From contig OY829539.1 of the NCBI GenBank assembly GCA_963691705.1, positions 47,900,327 through 47,964,326 of the forward strand: a stretch of DNA of 64,000 bases, read 5' to 3'. The notes under the pieces were generated by a model, which made no database searches, was not told where the DNA came from, and saw only the letters and a program-made list of their open reading frames with translations. The first letter of the stretch is position 1. Every line of letters starts with the position of its first letter. Below are positions 41,321-52,700 of this stretch, one piece after another. The position numbers were made by a program, and so were the translations under genes. This DNA comes from Viola odorata. Lineage: Eukaryota; Streptophyta; Magnoliopsida; Malpighiales; Violaceae.

Positions 41321-41322
<2 letters not shown>

Positions 41323-41596
41323 AGTAGCAGCATTTATTTATTTGATTATTATATTATTATGTTAGTATTTTCTCTCTCGAAATTCAAACAGTACTGCTGG
41401 TGTGTGGTGTGCTGCTACTGGGATCTGCTTTATATATTTAAACAGGTCACTGGTGACCTTTGTTTTTCTTCACTTTGCGATTTGCAGTTTGCATGCTCCT
41501 TCTCTCTCTCTTTTCTCCCCTCTCTCTCAAGCTTAACTGACTTGCTAATAACTTGAAGAAGAAGAAGAAGAAGTGGTTGATTTGGATTTAATTTGC

Positions 41597-43509
41597 ATGG
41601 ATATGGATCCTTCAAGTGGACAATCTCAGGTACTCCATTATAATTCTTGTCTTAATTTGCTGCTTATAACTTTACCTTTCCTTCTCTCTCTCTCTCTTCT
41701 TTTCTCTTTTGGGTTAGTAACAAGAAAGAAGCAAAAAATAACTCTTACTTTCACTCGGGTGATCATGATTTTTCTTTAGTTGCAAAGGAAAAGAGATGTG
41801 GTGTTCTTTTTTTGGTATTCCTTGGTGTCAATTTGAGGTAGTTTTTGGAGAGACTGATATTTTTGAGGTTTTGTTTTTAAGATAGACATGAGTTTATTAT
41901 ACTTTTGTCTTTGTTCTTCTGTCTTCTTCTAACTCGGTTGATTCTGTTTTTTTTTCTGGTTTATAAGTCTGAAACCAGTTAAGGTTTTTTTCTTTTTCCC
42001 AACATTTGGGCTAGGTTGTTCAATTTCAAGTCCACAATCCCATTTTCCTGACAAAATCTGGACTGTTGATTTTTGCAATCCTCTTTTTAACTCCCAAGGA
42101 AAGTTGTTAGGTCTATATAATAAAGATGATATCATCATAAAAAGAAGACTTCATGCTTCTTCAATTTCTGTTATATGACATTTGTAATTACCACAATTTA
42201 AAAATAAAAATAAAAATAAAAATAAAACCAGAGACATTCTTGCAAAACAAATCTTGCAAGCTTTCAATGAACAAAAACACAATGTTATGTTGCAGGTAAT
42301 TAGAGAAGAAATTAGGGTGTTTTTTTCCCTGTATATTGTTAGTTTTCATGGATCACTAGACGTACTCATCAATGGAACTACTCTACTTCCTCTCATGATG
42401 AACAAATTCAGATGATTTTTAATTGTCAATTAAGTGGACTAATTTCATGCTATAATGGCTGTAATTAGCTAGTTTTTAATCAAAATCTTTGTAATAAATT
42501 TCAGGAAATACAAGGACAACAATCACTGGAGAACATGCTGGTCTGCTCGAAATCAGGACAAGATCAGAGGAAACCAAGGCCAGCACCAGAGCAAGCACTG
42601 AAATGTCCAAGATGTGATTCCACCAACACCAAATTCTGTTACTACAACAACTACAGCCTCACTCAACCAAGATACTTCTGCAAATCTTGCAGGAGGTACT
42701 GGACCAAAGGCGGTACGCTGAGGAATGTTCCAGTAGGTGGGGGCTGCAGGAAGAACAAAAGATCCTCATCCTCATCAACCTCATCCACACCCACATCATC
42801 AGCATCATCAAAACTAAGAGTCCAAGATCATCCTCACAACAACAACAACCCACTAATTGGTACCCACCTTCCTCCTCTAAGTTATGACTCAAATGACCTC
42901 ACCCTTGCATTTGCTAGACTCCAAAAACAACAATCAAGTAATGGCCATCTAGGGTTTGATCATCATCTCCCAGTTACTAGTGATTTTCTTGGAAACCCTA
43001 ATTCCTCCTCTGCTAATTTTCTTGATGCATTGAGGAGTGGGTTTCTTGATACTACTACTAACACTACTACTACTACTACCCAAATGACCAACAACAATCA
43101 TCATCACTTGCAAAATTTGTACTATGGGGTTAATGGTAATTATAGTATAGGGGAAGTGGATCAGAATGGGGAGATGGTGATGCCTTATGATCACGAAGAT
43201 CAGATGATCAATGGTGATGGTAGCAGTGGTGCAACAACACAAGCTGTGACAGTGACTACAATGAAGCAAGAATTGTGCAACAACATTAATGGTAGTAACT
43301 ATAACAATTATGGTACTACTAATGTAAGAGAAGATGATCAGAGCAAGGTTTTGTGGGGTTTTCCATGGCAGATGAATGGGAACAACAACATGGGCCATGG
43401 TCATGATCTACATCTTGATTCAGCAGCTGGAAGATCATCAGAGAGCTGGATTAATGGGATTAATGGAGGATCAACATGGCATGGACTGCTTAATAGTCCT
43501 CTAATGTAG
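41597..43509 (+). CDS. Dof-type zinc finger transcription factor
   Basis: Two coding exons: 41597-41629 ([11 protein letters not shown]) and 42505-43509, separated by an 875-bp phase-0 intron (CAG/GTACTC ... TTTCAG/GAAATA). The product is 345 residues. The Dof domain has CPRC and CKSC with 21 residues between the pairs (Cys45, 48, 70, 73), plus the hallmark [19 protein letters not shown] and [25 protein letters not shown]. It should bind AAAG cores in nuclear DNA. The rest is low-complexity: Ser-rich after the finger, then Asn/Thr/His-rich, ending [10 protein letters not shown]...WHGLL. A short first exon before the finger is a known Dof layout. The finger resembles the subgroup with Arabidopsis TMO6/HCA2-like factors, but I cannot assign an orthologue. 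It is the only intact host gene in the middle of the window. Confidence 0.96.
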
Positions 43510-44798
43510 TAGGCAGGGATTACTATCAATTAATTTGGGTGTGTCTATAGGGGGCTGGAGAGAAACAAGGATAGAGGCTCAAATCTCAGTTTTTTCTAGT
43601 GTTTTGAGTTTTTTTTGGGTGTTTTTAAGGGGATGTGATTGATTCAGTTAGTTTCAGGTGAATCAATGTCTATTTTGGTTTGTTTTTTTCTTCATCATCG
43701 TCTTCTGTTCCCAATTATTGTTCTTTTTTATTATACTAGTACTAGTAACTGTAATGACATATCCAAGAAATTTGTTCGGTAACCAAGTAGGGGAAGTGTT
43801 ATGAGTTATGATACTTATTATTTCCATTTTGGAGCAAAGAATTAATGTTTGAGAGTGATGTTTCATTTCACGGTTTTTTGCAGTCTGAAAATTTTGTTGG
43901 AATATAGTTGCTGCTGCACTGCACATCTTTGAATTACTCATCAGCGATGATTGCTCTCTAGTTTTCAGGTAAATATCATGGACCGTGTTTTAATTATAAG
44001 AGATTCGTTCACTCTAAATCTAAGTTTCGAGTTTGAAACTCAAGAATAATTATAATATTATTTTGTTTGAAAAATTGAGTAGAATATAGTAGGTAGGTGG
44101 AATTTTGAAATAAAAAAAATGAGAGCACCAATTTCAGTATCTTGGCAGACCAAATCCAAGTGAAGATTTCGGCGTGAGAGACAGAGAGAGTGGTTCAGTC
44201 AGCAGATTACTACACGTTATTTAAATAGTACTCCTTCTTAATTACAGTAGCTAAGTAAAGAAGAGACTCTGACAGCTACCCCTACCCCAGAAGCTCTTTT
44301 TTTCCTCTTTGTATACTTATTTATTTTAACCAAGTTGGAATGTTGGATAAAATCATTCTATGTGTTTATTATAAAATAAAAAATTAACAAAAAATCAGAA
44401 AAAAAAGTTGTCAATAGAGATATCGGTAAAAAGTAGAACTCAGGTTCGAATCTCATTTTCACATCGACAAGAAAAAAATAAGAAAAGAATATATGGAAAA
44501 TGGAGAGATGCTCCATGATATGACAATTGACAATTCTTACAACTTGGTGGGTCAAGTTGGGCCGCACACATGCATTCTTTCACACTTAGCAGTTTAATAT
44601 TTTAGTATTTTTTTTCTCAAATTTAAATTTAAATTTCACACCATTTATAAAAAAATAATAACTCAAATTTAAAGTCACACTTAATGATCCTTAGAGTAAA
44701 ACAATGATAAATATTATAATAAGTTTATATTTTCTACTCCCCATTTATTGTAAAAAAGAAAACTACTTTGTTAACAACTTAACCAGACTTAGTATTTA
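43510..44798. other. Intergenic region downstream of Dof
   Basis: Starts with the Dof 3' UTR. No other gene seen; AT-rich. Confidence 0.5.
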
Positions 44799-44937
44799 TT
44801 ACTCCCTCTGTTTAATTGTTTTCAATTAATTGATTTTGTGAAACAGTAACATTTAGTAAAGTAAATACTAAAAAGTCAAGTAAAATGTACAGTAACATTC
44901 AATAGGAAAATGATAATTAATTAAAAACGGAGTTAAT
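44799..44937. mobile_element. Short Stowaway-like MITE relic
   Basis: TACTCCCTCTGTTTAATTG at the left and AATTAAAAACGGAGTTA at the right form the usual inverted ends. The inner part resembles the relic at 35580-35705 (ACAGTAACATTCA, AAATGATAATTAAT). Confidence 0.55.
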
Positions 44938-45432
44938 TCTCAACGATCGTGAATAATATATTTTTCTATTAGATTAGAGGTGATAAAATTGGGTATAAGT
45001 ATAATACACATGTACATATATATTTTCAGGTCAGCTAATAATAAGACATTAATTAGTATTTTTGATGGTTAAACAAGTAAATACAACACCAAGTTATTCA
45101 TTATGAATGATGTTCAATATCTCTATTATTTATTTAATTCTCAACGCTTATAAATAATTTTTTTTCTACACGATAAATATTTTTTTGCTCATCTCATGAT
45201 ATAATAATATATTCTTGATAAATTTATATAATAAGTATCACATTTTTTTTTCAAAAAGAAAAAGATAAGAGTGATTTGTCAATTCGACGGCCAATGCAAT
45301 CATCTCTTTCTTATTATGATCTTGCGATTCTTGTTGTCTACCTAAAACAAATTTGTCAAAGCATTAGTCGTCGTCGTAGTCATATGTCAATTTTAACTTT
45401 AGAACCTTTCTTTCTTTGATGCATTAATGTTA

Positions 45433-45437
45433 CATAA
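45433..45437. repeat. Target site duplication of E3, left copy (CATAA)
   Basis: CATAA precedes the left LTR. The identical five bases follow the right LTR at 55259-55263. Confidence 0.95.
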
Positions 45438-46184
45438 TGATAATCCAAGAGTGGATGAGGAGTGCTTTTCCGTCAAATGAAACGCCGGATTGTGGTGGTG
45501 GGAGTCCTCGAGTCACCTGCAAAGCGCCGGAAGTGTGTTCCGGCGTAGAAGCTCCAATGCCAAAGTCAGTATGGGTTTTTTGGTGCAGGGGTCAAGTGTC
45601 TTTCTCGGGTACTTCACTCTAGTCCTTATATAGGGCTAGAGTGGTTGGATCTGCTGACACCTTTCTCTTTTTTCCACAAAGTGGTTTCAAAGTAGGAATT
45701 AATAATCATGACATAGAGTTGGTATCTTTGGTGAATATATATATATTCACCTAATCTAGCTATTAAATGATGGCTCCGTGGGAGCAGAGAAGGTTGTCCT
45801 TCACACCAACTTTGACTAAATATGTACTGAGAAGTATATATAAATTATACTGATGAAGGGAGCTTATACCGTTTGTGCCAAATCGGCAGGGGACCGTTTA
45901 TGTCAAATCGGCAAGGTGCCGATTTGGGGGACGGTTGTCATAGTCAATGAGCCGATCCGTTATCGCGCGATCTGGCGGTTGCATCGGCAACGTGTCGTTT
46001 CGTTCTTTATGGCCACGTGGCAGGATCGGTCGTATGCTGTTTCTAGGCGACGGGCTAGACTTGTTCCTCGATCACCTATTCCCTTTGACTCGGTCAATCG
46101 GTCAAGTGCCGTCTTGGCCGGTCAACGGTACTTTGTGAAGGTGCAAAGTCCATTATGCCCTTCTGATAATTTTATGTATTATCA
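45438..46184 (-). repeat. E3 3' LTR
   Basis: 747 bp, TGATAATCCAAGAG to TGTATTATCA. Minus-strand TATATAAGG near 45624-45632. A GC hairpin with 8-bp arms (CGCCGGAA/TTCCGGCG) at 45525-45545 lies in the conserved block. Confidence 0.95.
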
Positions 46185-46222
46185 GAGGCCCAACAACAAA
46201 CGAGCCCGAGTGTTTACCAAGT
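46185..46222 (-). promoter_or_regulatory. Conserved block directly before the E3 3' LTR
   Basis: The minus strand reads TTGGTAAACACTCGGGCTCG then TTTGTTGTTGGGCCTC and ends at the LTR. It is clearly related to the blocks at 16541-16584 and 19041-19081. Confidence 0.65.
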
Positions 46223-46808
46223 GCTGGCCGTTTATTGCTTGCTGATTTGCAGTAGGCAGGTTGCCGTTTTCGTCCCCTTCGAATTCGGGAATTTTGAAAG
46301 GTTTTTCTTCAATCCTGCAAATAAATATTAAGCAGGAATAGAGAGTATAATTCAATTTAAATATACCTGGTGATGTGACACTTTAATAGCCAAGTGTTTC
46401 TAACCGCTTGTGGCTTTTGAGGAAAAAACGTCCTTTCATCTGAAGAGTTTTAAATTTTGAAATTCAAAAAACCCCTTGAGAAGCGCGTGCGCCGTTCCTC
46501 ATTTAATGAGGAAGTCAGCTTTATGGGCATGCGCTTGCTTTTTCGGAACAAACTTGAAACTTGTCAGTGATCGATTGGACACGTGGGCGGCTGAGGATTT
46601 ATCTCATTTGAATTTGGTTTCTCACTGGAAACCCTAAATCATTTTCACTTTCCAAGCGCCGCTTTCACTCATCTTCTCCGAGTTTCTCTCTCTTTCTCGT
46701 TCCGCCATTTTGCTTCTTCAATTTCTGGGCTCTGTTCTTCCAAGACATCAGCGATACCTGGTATATCTTAACCCTTTTTTCTCTTTTTGCGTGGTTTGTG
46801 ATTGAGAT
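46223..46808 (+). promoter_or_regulatory. Upstream region of the E3 antisense gene
   Basis: No coding frame. A pyrimidine-rich leader (TTTCTCTCTCTTTCTCG, 46683-46699) precedes the ATG at 46809. It should hold the promoter of the antisense gene, but no strong TATA box is evident. Confidence 0.4.
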
Positions 46809-49131
46809 ATGGCTCCTAGACGTCCTGTTGTCACTACCGATGAGCAACTTGAACAAACTGCTACCGTACTTAGGACTGGGGAACAACTAGAGTTAGAATT
46901 GCAGAAATATGGAATTGTTCTGCCGATAGGATATAAAACCGCTGTAGCTCCTCCCAATGTTAGGTTGAATAGTGCCTTTACTGAAAACCATAGGGTTTTA
47001 TATTCTAAGATGTTTGCATACGGCTTTCGCCTTCCTCTGGATCCTATGGTGAGAAATTTGTTGGTGGTGCATGTTTTAAACCCAGCCCAGATTACTCCCA
47101 ATTCTTGGGCTTCGATTTATGCCTTTATCAACGTCTGTTCTTCCCTAAAAATTAAAGGGCATTCCCTCCAGCTTTTTAGGTATTTCTTCCATTTGAGTAC
47201 CCGAAGTAGTTTAGTCACCATCCGTCCCCGTAAAGATGACGACCTTCAACCTTTTTTAAAGAACTTTGATAAATATGAGTCTTCCATTAAGGGGTGGAAA
47301 GATCATTTCTTCCTGGTTTCGACTACCGCCAAGCCCCAATGGATATCTGGGTTTAACCAGGCGATGAATGAAATGCAGTGGGTGAGGCCAGAGGAGCCTT
47401 CCGGTCAGCTGTAAGCTCAGATTGATATTCTGTTGTCTTTTGATACAAAATTCCATGTGCAAAAGATGGCGATGGGCGTGCCGTTGCTGGACTGCGCTGT
47501 CGATGGTAAGTTACCACACTTTTGTAAAAGATTATTTGTATTTCATTGCAGAATTCTGATGCTGATTTTAATTTTACCCAGGAACGGGACGGCCTGCAAG
47601 AACGGTCTCGGTCCGTTTGCGCCATGCAACGGCCGATTCCGATGATGATGATGATGATGCGATAGAGACGGAAGATCCTCCATCTGGGGAAACGGCTGCT
47701 GAAGAAGCAATGGCCGATGAAGCCGTTATTGAGGGCGAAGGCCGCTCGGGGGGCCCAGAGGTGGATCCGCCTGCTACTGATGAGGAAGTTTCAGCACCGT
47801 CAATCTTCAGACGAAAAAAGGTCGGCCGAAATACCTTCGAGTATTTTCCTTTGGAAAATCCCGATCCTCAAATTCTTGAAGCAGCCAAACGAGTGGCCTT
47901 GAAAAGGAAAAGAGCCGCTGAGAAGAGAGAGAAAACTGCTGCAGCAAAACGGGTTGCTGCCGTCCTGGCCGAAAATGAACCAGATCGGTCTGAAGCCGTT
48001 CCAGAGGAAGCCGATTTGTCTACTGCCGTTCCTCCTCAGCCTGAACAAACAAGTCGGCCAGATGCCGCTTTGGAGCAATCTGATGCCGATCAAGTTCGTG
48101 CTGCTCCTGAGCCAGTTGCTGGCGAAAGCTCATCCGTTCCTCTACCAAAGGCTACGCTGGAAACTCCTCTGGTTCCAGAAAATCAAGCAACTGCTTCAAC
48201 AGATGCTCCTGCTACCGATTCCTCAGGCTCTGCGCCCGTTGTTCTTCATTGGGTTGCCGGCCCGCCGATGCCCGATCCTTTCATTTCGAACGATTATGCG
48301 CTTGCACCTCCTGCCGATCTTTGAGCCCATCTGTCACGTCATGGTCCTGATGGTGAGACGACTCATATCGTGAATATGCAGAACTTTGGGGACATCGGTT
48401 GCCGTTCCCTTGGTTTGAATATTCCGAGCTGTTCTGACAGGCGAACTGGGCAACTGATGGCCGAAATGTTGGCAAACGAAGAGGACCGGAAACGGTTCAG
48501 AGATTTGGACTTCAGCGCCCAATTTTCAAATGCCGAGAGTAATGTTTACCGCAGCTTGTGCAACATTCGCTATCTCGCTGAATCGACCGATCAAAAGCTG
48601 GCCGATCTGAGACAGAGCTTTGAAGCTGAGAAGGCCTCCCTTCGGAAGGAGATACATGAGCTATCTGCCTCTCGGGAGAGTGACAAAAAGGCAGTAATTG
48701 AGGCGCGTAGGCGGCTGGCTGATAGTTTGAATGAACGAGACGGTCTTTCGGCAAAGATCAGAGAAGAGCAGGAACGGATCGGGAAGCTGATAAAGGACAA
48801 CTCTGCCTTGTGCGAATCCGTTACGAAGCTTTCTGAGGATAAAGCCGCTTTGATCAATAATGTGGCCCAGCTTACTGAGGACCTAGCAGGTAAGACGGCC
48901 GATTTGGAAACAGCTCAGCACAGCCTTGCCGATAGAGATGCAAAGGTAGAGAAAATTCCAGCAAAGATTGGCTGGTGGCGGAAGAAGATGAAAGACATCA
49001 TGATCGATAGCTACATGGAGTTCTATGGGGAGATCAACTTTGATGCCACGAAGATCGCCACATACGTCAGTTCCTTAGAAAAAGAGGCTGAGGCGAAGGA
49101 ATATCAATCCTCTTCGGAAGATGAACCATAG
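46809..49131 (+). pseudogene. E3 antisense gene, gypsy-type-transposon-like protein
   Basis: ATG at 46809 (MAPRRPVVTTDEQLEQT). Exon 1 (46809-47505) carries the conserved module: ELELQKYGIVLPIGY, HRVLYSKMFAYGFRLPLDPM, NPAQITPNSWASIYAFI. A TAA at 47412-47414 interrupts it in frame. Donor GGTAAG at 47506 and acceptor TTACCCAG ending 47581 bound a 76-bp phase-1 intron that joins in frame to exon 2 (47582-49131), which has one in-frame TGA at 48322-48324. Exon 2 encodes an acidic run, an Ala/Pro/Glu-rich region and a long coiled coil ending RDAKVEKIPAKIGWWRKKMKD. Two nonsense codons in an otherwise open gene of about 750 codons fit recent decay. Biochemical function unknown. Confidence 0.78.
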
Positions 49132-49429
49132 AAGACAGCCTTCTGCTTAGATTATCCTTTCCTGTATTTTTGGTTATTGCCGATTTGGCATATTTTGTAA
49201 AGAACAAATATTCACTTGGAATGTAATTTTGCAATTTTTAGTAATTGCGAATGCTTAATCATTTCCGTTATATATACTCCAGAAAAAATAAACAAAGATA
49301 GAACGATTGACATTGAACTTATCTCTTTTTGTTTCATGGAATCGGTTGATTATTGTTTTGGGGACAAGGGGCTGCTTGCCGTTTTGGAGATATTTTGTAG
49401 CCCTCGTAGCATGAATATTGCTGCTTCTT

Positions 49430-49690
49430 TGATTTTTGTAACGTGGTTCGGTCTCAAATGACTTACGTCCACGGCCGTTTTGATTTTGATAACGTGGTTC
49501 GGTCTAAAATGACTTACGTCCACGGTCGTTTTGATTTTGATAACGTGGTTCGGTCTAAAATGACTTACGTCCATGGTCGTTTTGATTTTGATAACGTGGT
49601 TCGGTCTAAAATGACTTACGTCCACGGTCGTTTTGATTTTGATAACGTGGTTCGGTCTAAAATGACTTACGTCCACGGTCGTTTTGGCAA
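49430..49690. repeat. Five tandem 51-bp repeats after pol of E3
   Basis: The unit GATTTTGATAACGTGGTTCG then GTCTAAAATGACTTACGTCC, ACGGTCGTTTT is repeated about five times with very few changes. Each unit has CGTGG and CCACG, which can pair. The first unit is slightly diverged. E2 has a single copy at the same location. Confidence 0.95.
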
Positions 49691-49756
49691 GATCTGCAAT
49701 CATATGGGGGACAATACTGGCAGGTGTATGCTTTCAACATGGTCAATTGTGAATAA

Positions 49757-52700
49757 TTATACATCCATAATATCTTTATTATTTGAGTCAAGTAAAAACA
49801 ACAAATTCACCCTGGCATGATATAATTTTAAGTTGGAAATATTCCAAGAATTGGGTATCGGGGTATCGTTCGTTGTTTCAAGGTGATATGCTCCTTTGCC
49901 GATGACTCTGATTACGCGATATGGCCCTTCCCAATTCGGCGTTAGCTTTTTCTTCTCTCGGCCAGTTGCCTTTACGTTGCGCAAGACTAAATCTCCTGCT
50001 TTGAGTAGCCGTTCCTTCACACGCCGATTGTGGTATTTCTCCATTTTGCGTTTGTAGTGCAATGTTTTGAGAACGGCCTCTTCTCTCATTTCTGGCAAAA
50101 GATCTAGCCGCTCCCTCATTCTTTCTTCATTTTGTTCTTCATTGAAGTATTCTACTCGAAGACTGATTGCTCCGATTTCTACTGGAGAAACGGCTTCTAC
50201 CCCATAAGCCATGGCGAACGGCGTCATGCCGGTGCTAGTCTTCGTGGTCATCCGATAGGCCCACATGACAAACGGTAATTCCTCTGGCCATTTTGTTGGC
50301 TTGCCTTCAAGATTCTTCTTGATTCCACTGAGGATTGCCCTGTTGGTGACCTCCGCTTGACCATTTGTTTGAGGGTGCGCAACGGAGGAGAACCGTTGCT
50401 CAATCGAGTAATCGGCGCATTTCTTCTTGAAGTAAGCGCTGGTGAACTGAGAACCGTTATCACTCACAAGGATTCTGGGGAAACCGAACCTCATAATAAC
50501 ATTATTCATGAAGAAACGCCATGTAGTGTCCGCCGTTATTTTTGCCACTGCTTCTGCTTCGGCCCACTTGGTGAAATAATCGACAGCAACAATAACATAT
50601 TGAAGTTGATTCTTGGCGATTGGAAAAGGTCCCAGGATATCAATTCCCCACTTCGCAAACGGACAGGGACTAACCATGCTTGCTATTTCGGCTGCCGGCC
50701 GTTGTGGGACTTTTGCGAACTCTTGACACTTGTGGCAAGATTTAACAAAATTATCTGAGTCTCTTCGAATCGTGGGCCAATAGAAACCTGTCCGAAGGAC
50801 CTGTGCGGCCATGGTGTTTCCTGAGGCATGCATTCCGCATATTCCCTCATGGATTTCCCTGAGGGTGTATAAGCCTTCTTCCTCACTGATGCATTTGGCA
50901 GCCGGGTATGTGAGACAGCGGCGCAGGAGCTCTCCGTTGAAGTAGGTACATCGGGCAGCTCTCTTGAGGATTTTCAATTTTTTATTTGCGTCTTCCGGCA
51001 ATTTACCATGCTTGAGATAGTCAATTACTGGAACACGCCAGTCATTTGCTGCTTCCTGCACACATAGCACCTGCTGCTCCTCCATGAAAGATGGGACAGA
51101 AATTTCCTCCATTGTAACATCAGTGGGCATTGCTACTTTGGAGTTGGCCGCCAATTTGGCAATTTCATCTGGTTCGGCATTTTCCTTTCTAGGAATATGC
51201 TTAATTTCAACAGAAATTCCTCGGTTTTTAATTTCAGCCAGCTCCTTCTGCACCTTCTTCAGGTATCGAACCATGACAGGCTCTCTAGCTTGAGAACGGC
51301 CAGTGACCTGATCTATTACCAACTTTGAATCTCCGTATAAAGTTAAACGGGCGTCGCCCGTTTGTGAGCTGTTTGGTGCGTTTTCTTCTATCAGGCTTCC
51401 TCCGATTCGCAACCCTGTCAACAAGGCTTCGTATTCGGCGGCATTATTTGACAATGGCTTAGAGATTCTTAGGGCATACCTCATTTTAATTTCTTCTGGG
51501 CCTGTGATGATAATGCCGGCTCCAGCTTCGCTCTGATTCTTAGCTCCATCCACAAAGATTGTCCATCTGTCTCCTTCTGTATCGGGAAGAGGTAAACAAG
51601 CTTCTTCCTTATCTTCTGGCAAGGAAATCGGCTTTTGGACAAATGTGCATTCGGCTATGAAGTCAGCAAGTACTTGTCCCTTGACCGCGGGTCTGGCCTG
51701 ATACTGCAATCCGTGTTGTTCTAACTCTATGGCCCATATGACCATTCGGCCAGATAACTCGGGTCTCTTGAATATTCTTCTCAGAGGCTGATCCGTCAGA
51801 ACAACCACTGGGTGTGCCTGGAAATACCTGGCCATTTTCCTGGTAGCCTGAACCAAGGCGAATGCCACCTTTTCTACCTGGGAATACCTTAACTCGGCGT
51901 CTTTCAGAATTCGGCTGATAAAGTGAATCGGCTTATGGATTCCACCTTCGTTGCGGACCAGAACGGCGCTGACTACTTCATCGGCTGCCCCCAGATAAAG
52001 AAAAAGAATGTCGCCGTTTTCAGGTCGCGTTAACAGTAATTCTGAGGAAAGATACTCCTTTAATTCATTAAAGGCTTTCTCGCAATCGTCTCCCCATCCG
52101 AATTGCGCTTTCTTCCGAATGACTTTGAAAAACGGGAGGCATTTCTCGCCCTGCTTGGAGATGAATCGGCTTAAGGCGATTATCCTCCCTGCGAGCCGTT
52201 GCACTTCTTTCACGCTTCTTGGTGAAACCATATCCTGGATTGCTTTCAGCTTGGCGGGATTAGGCTGAATCCCCTTTCTGCTGACCACATACCCGAGGAA
52301 CTTTCCCGTTTGGAAGGCAAACATGCATTTCTTGGGATTTACTTTCATTCCAAATCTTCTCATTACCCCAAATACCTCTTCAAGGTCTTGCACATGGGCT
52401 TCAAAACTCCTGTTTTTTACCAGCATATCATCAACATAAACCTCCAAGTTTCTTCCGATCTGAGACTCAAAGATCTTGTTGGCCATTCTCTGGAATGTGG
52501 CGCTAGCATTTTTCAGGCCAAAAGGCATGGCGCGGTAGCAGTAAGTGGCCTTTGGAGTAATGAATGCCGTTTTCTCCTCATCCTCAATAGCCATTGGAAT
52601 TTGATGATATCCTGAGTTCGCATCCAACGAGCTCAGATATTCATATCCCGCCGTTTGATCCACCAACTGCTCTATTAGCGGCAACGGATAGCAATCCTTT

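Noticed and set aside
42949..43404. 151-codon minus-strand frame inside Dof
   Set aside because: A shadow of the Asn/Thr/His-rich coding sequence. The Dof frame is certain.
46809..49131. Independent host gene inside E3
   Set aside because: It lies between the LTR pair, in the same place and orientation as the antisense genes of E1 and E0, and shares their N-terminal module, so it belongs to the element.
49430..49690. CRISPR-like array
   Set aside because: Units are contiguous 51-bp tandem repeats with no unique spacers, in plant retrotransposon DNA.
49350..49820. Repetitive frames on both strands encoding a 17-residue repeat (VRSKMTYVHGR-like)
   Set aside because: The 51-bp DNA repeat is a multiple of three, so it stays open in several frames on both strands. 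There is no start context, no homologue and no non-repeat domain.
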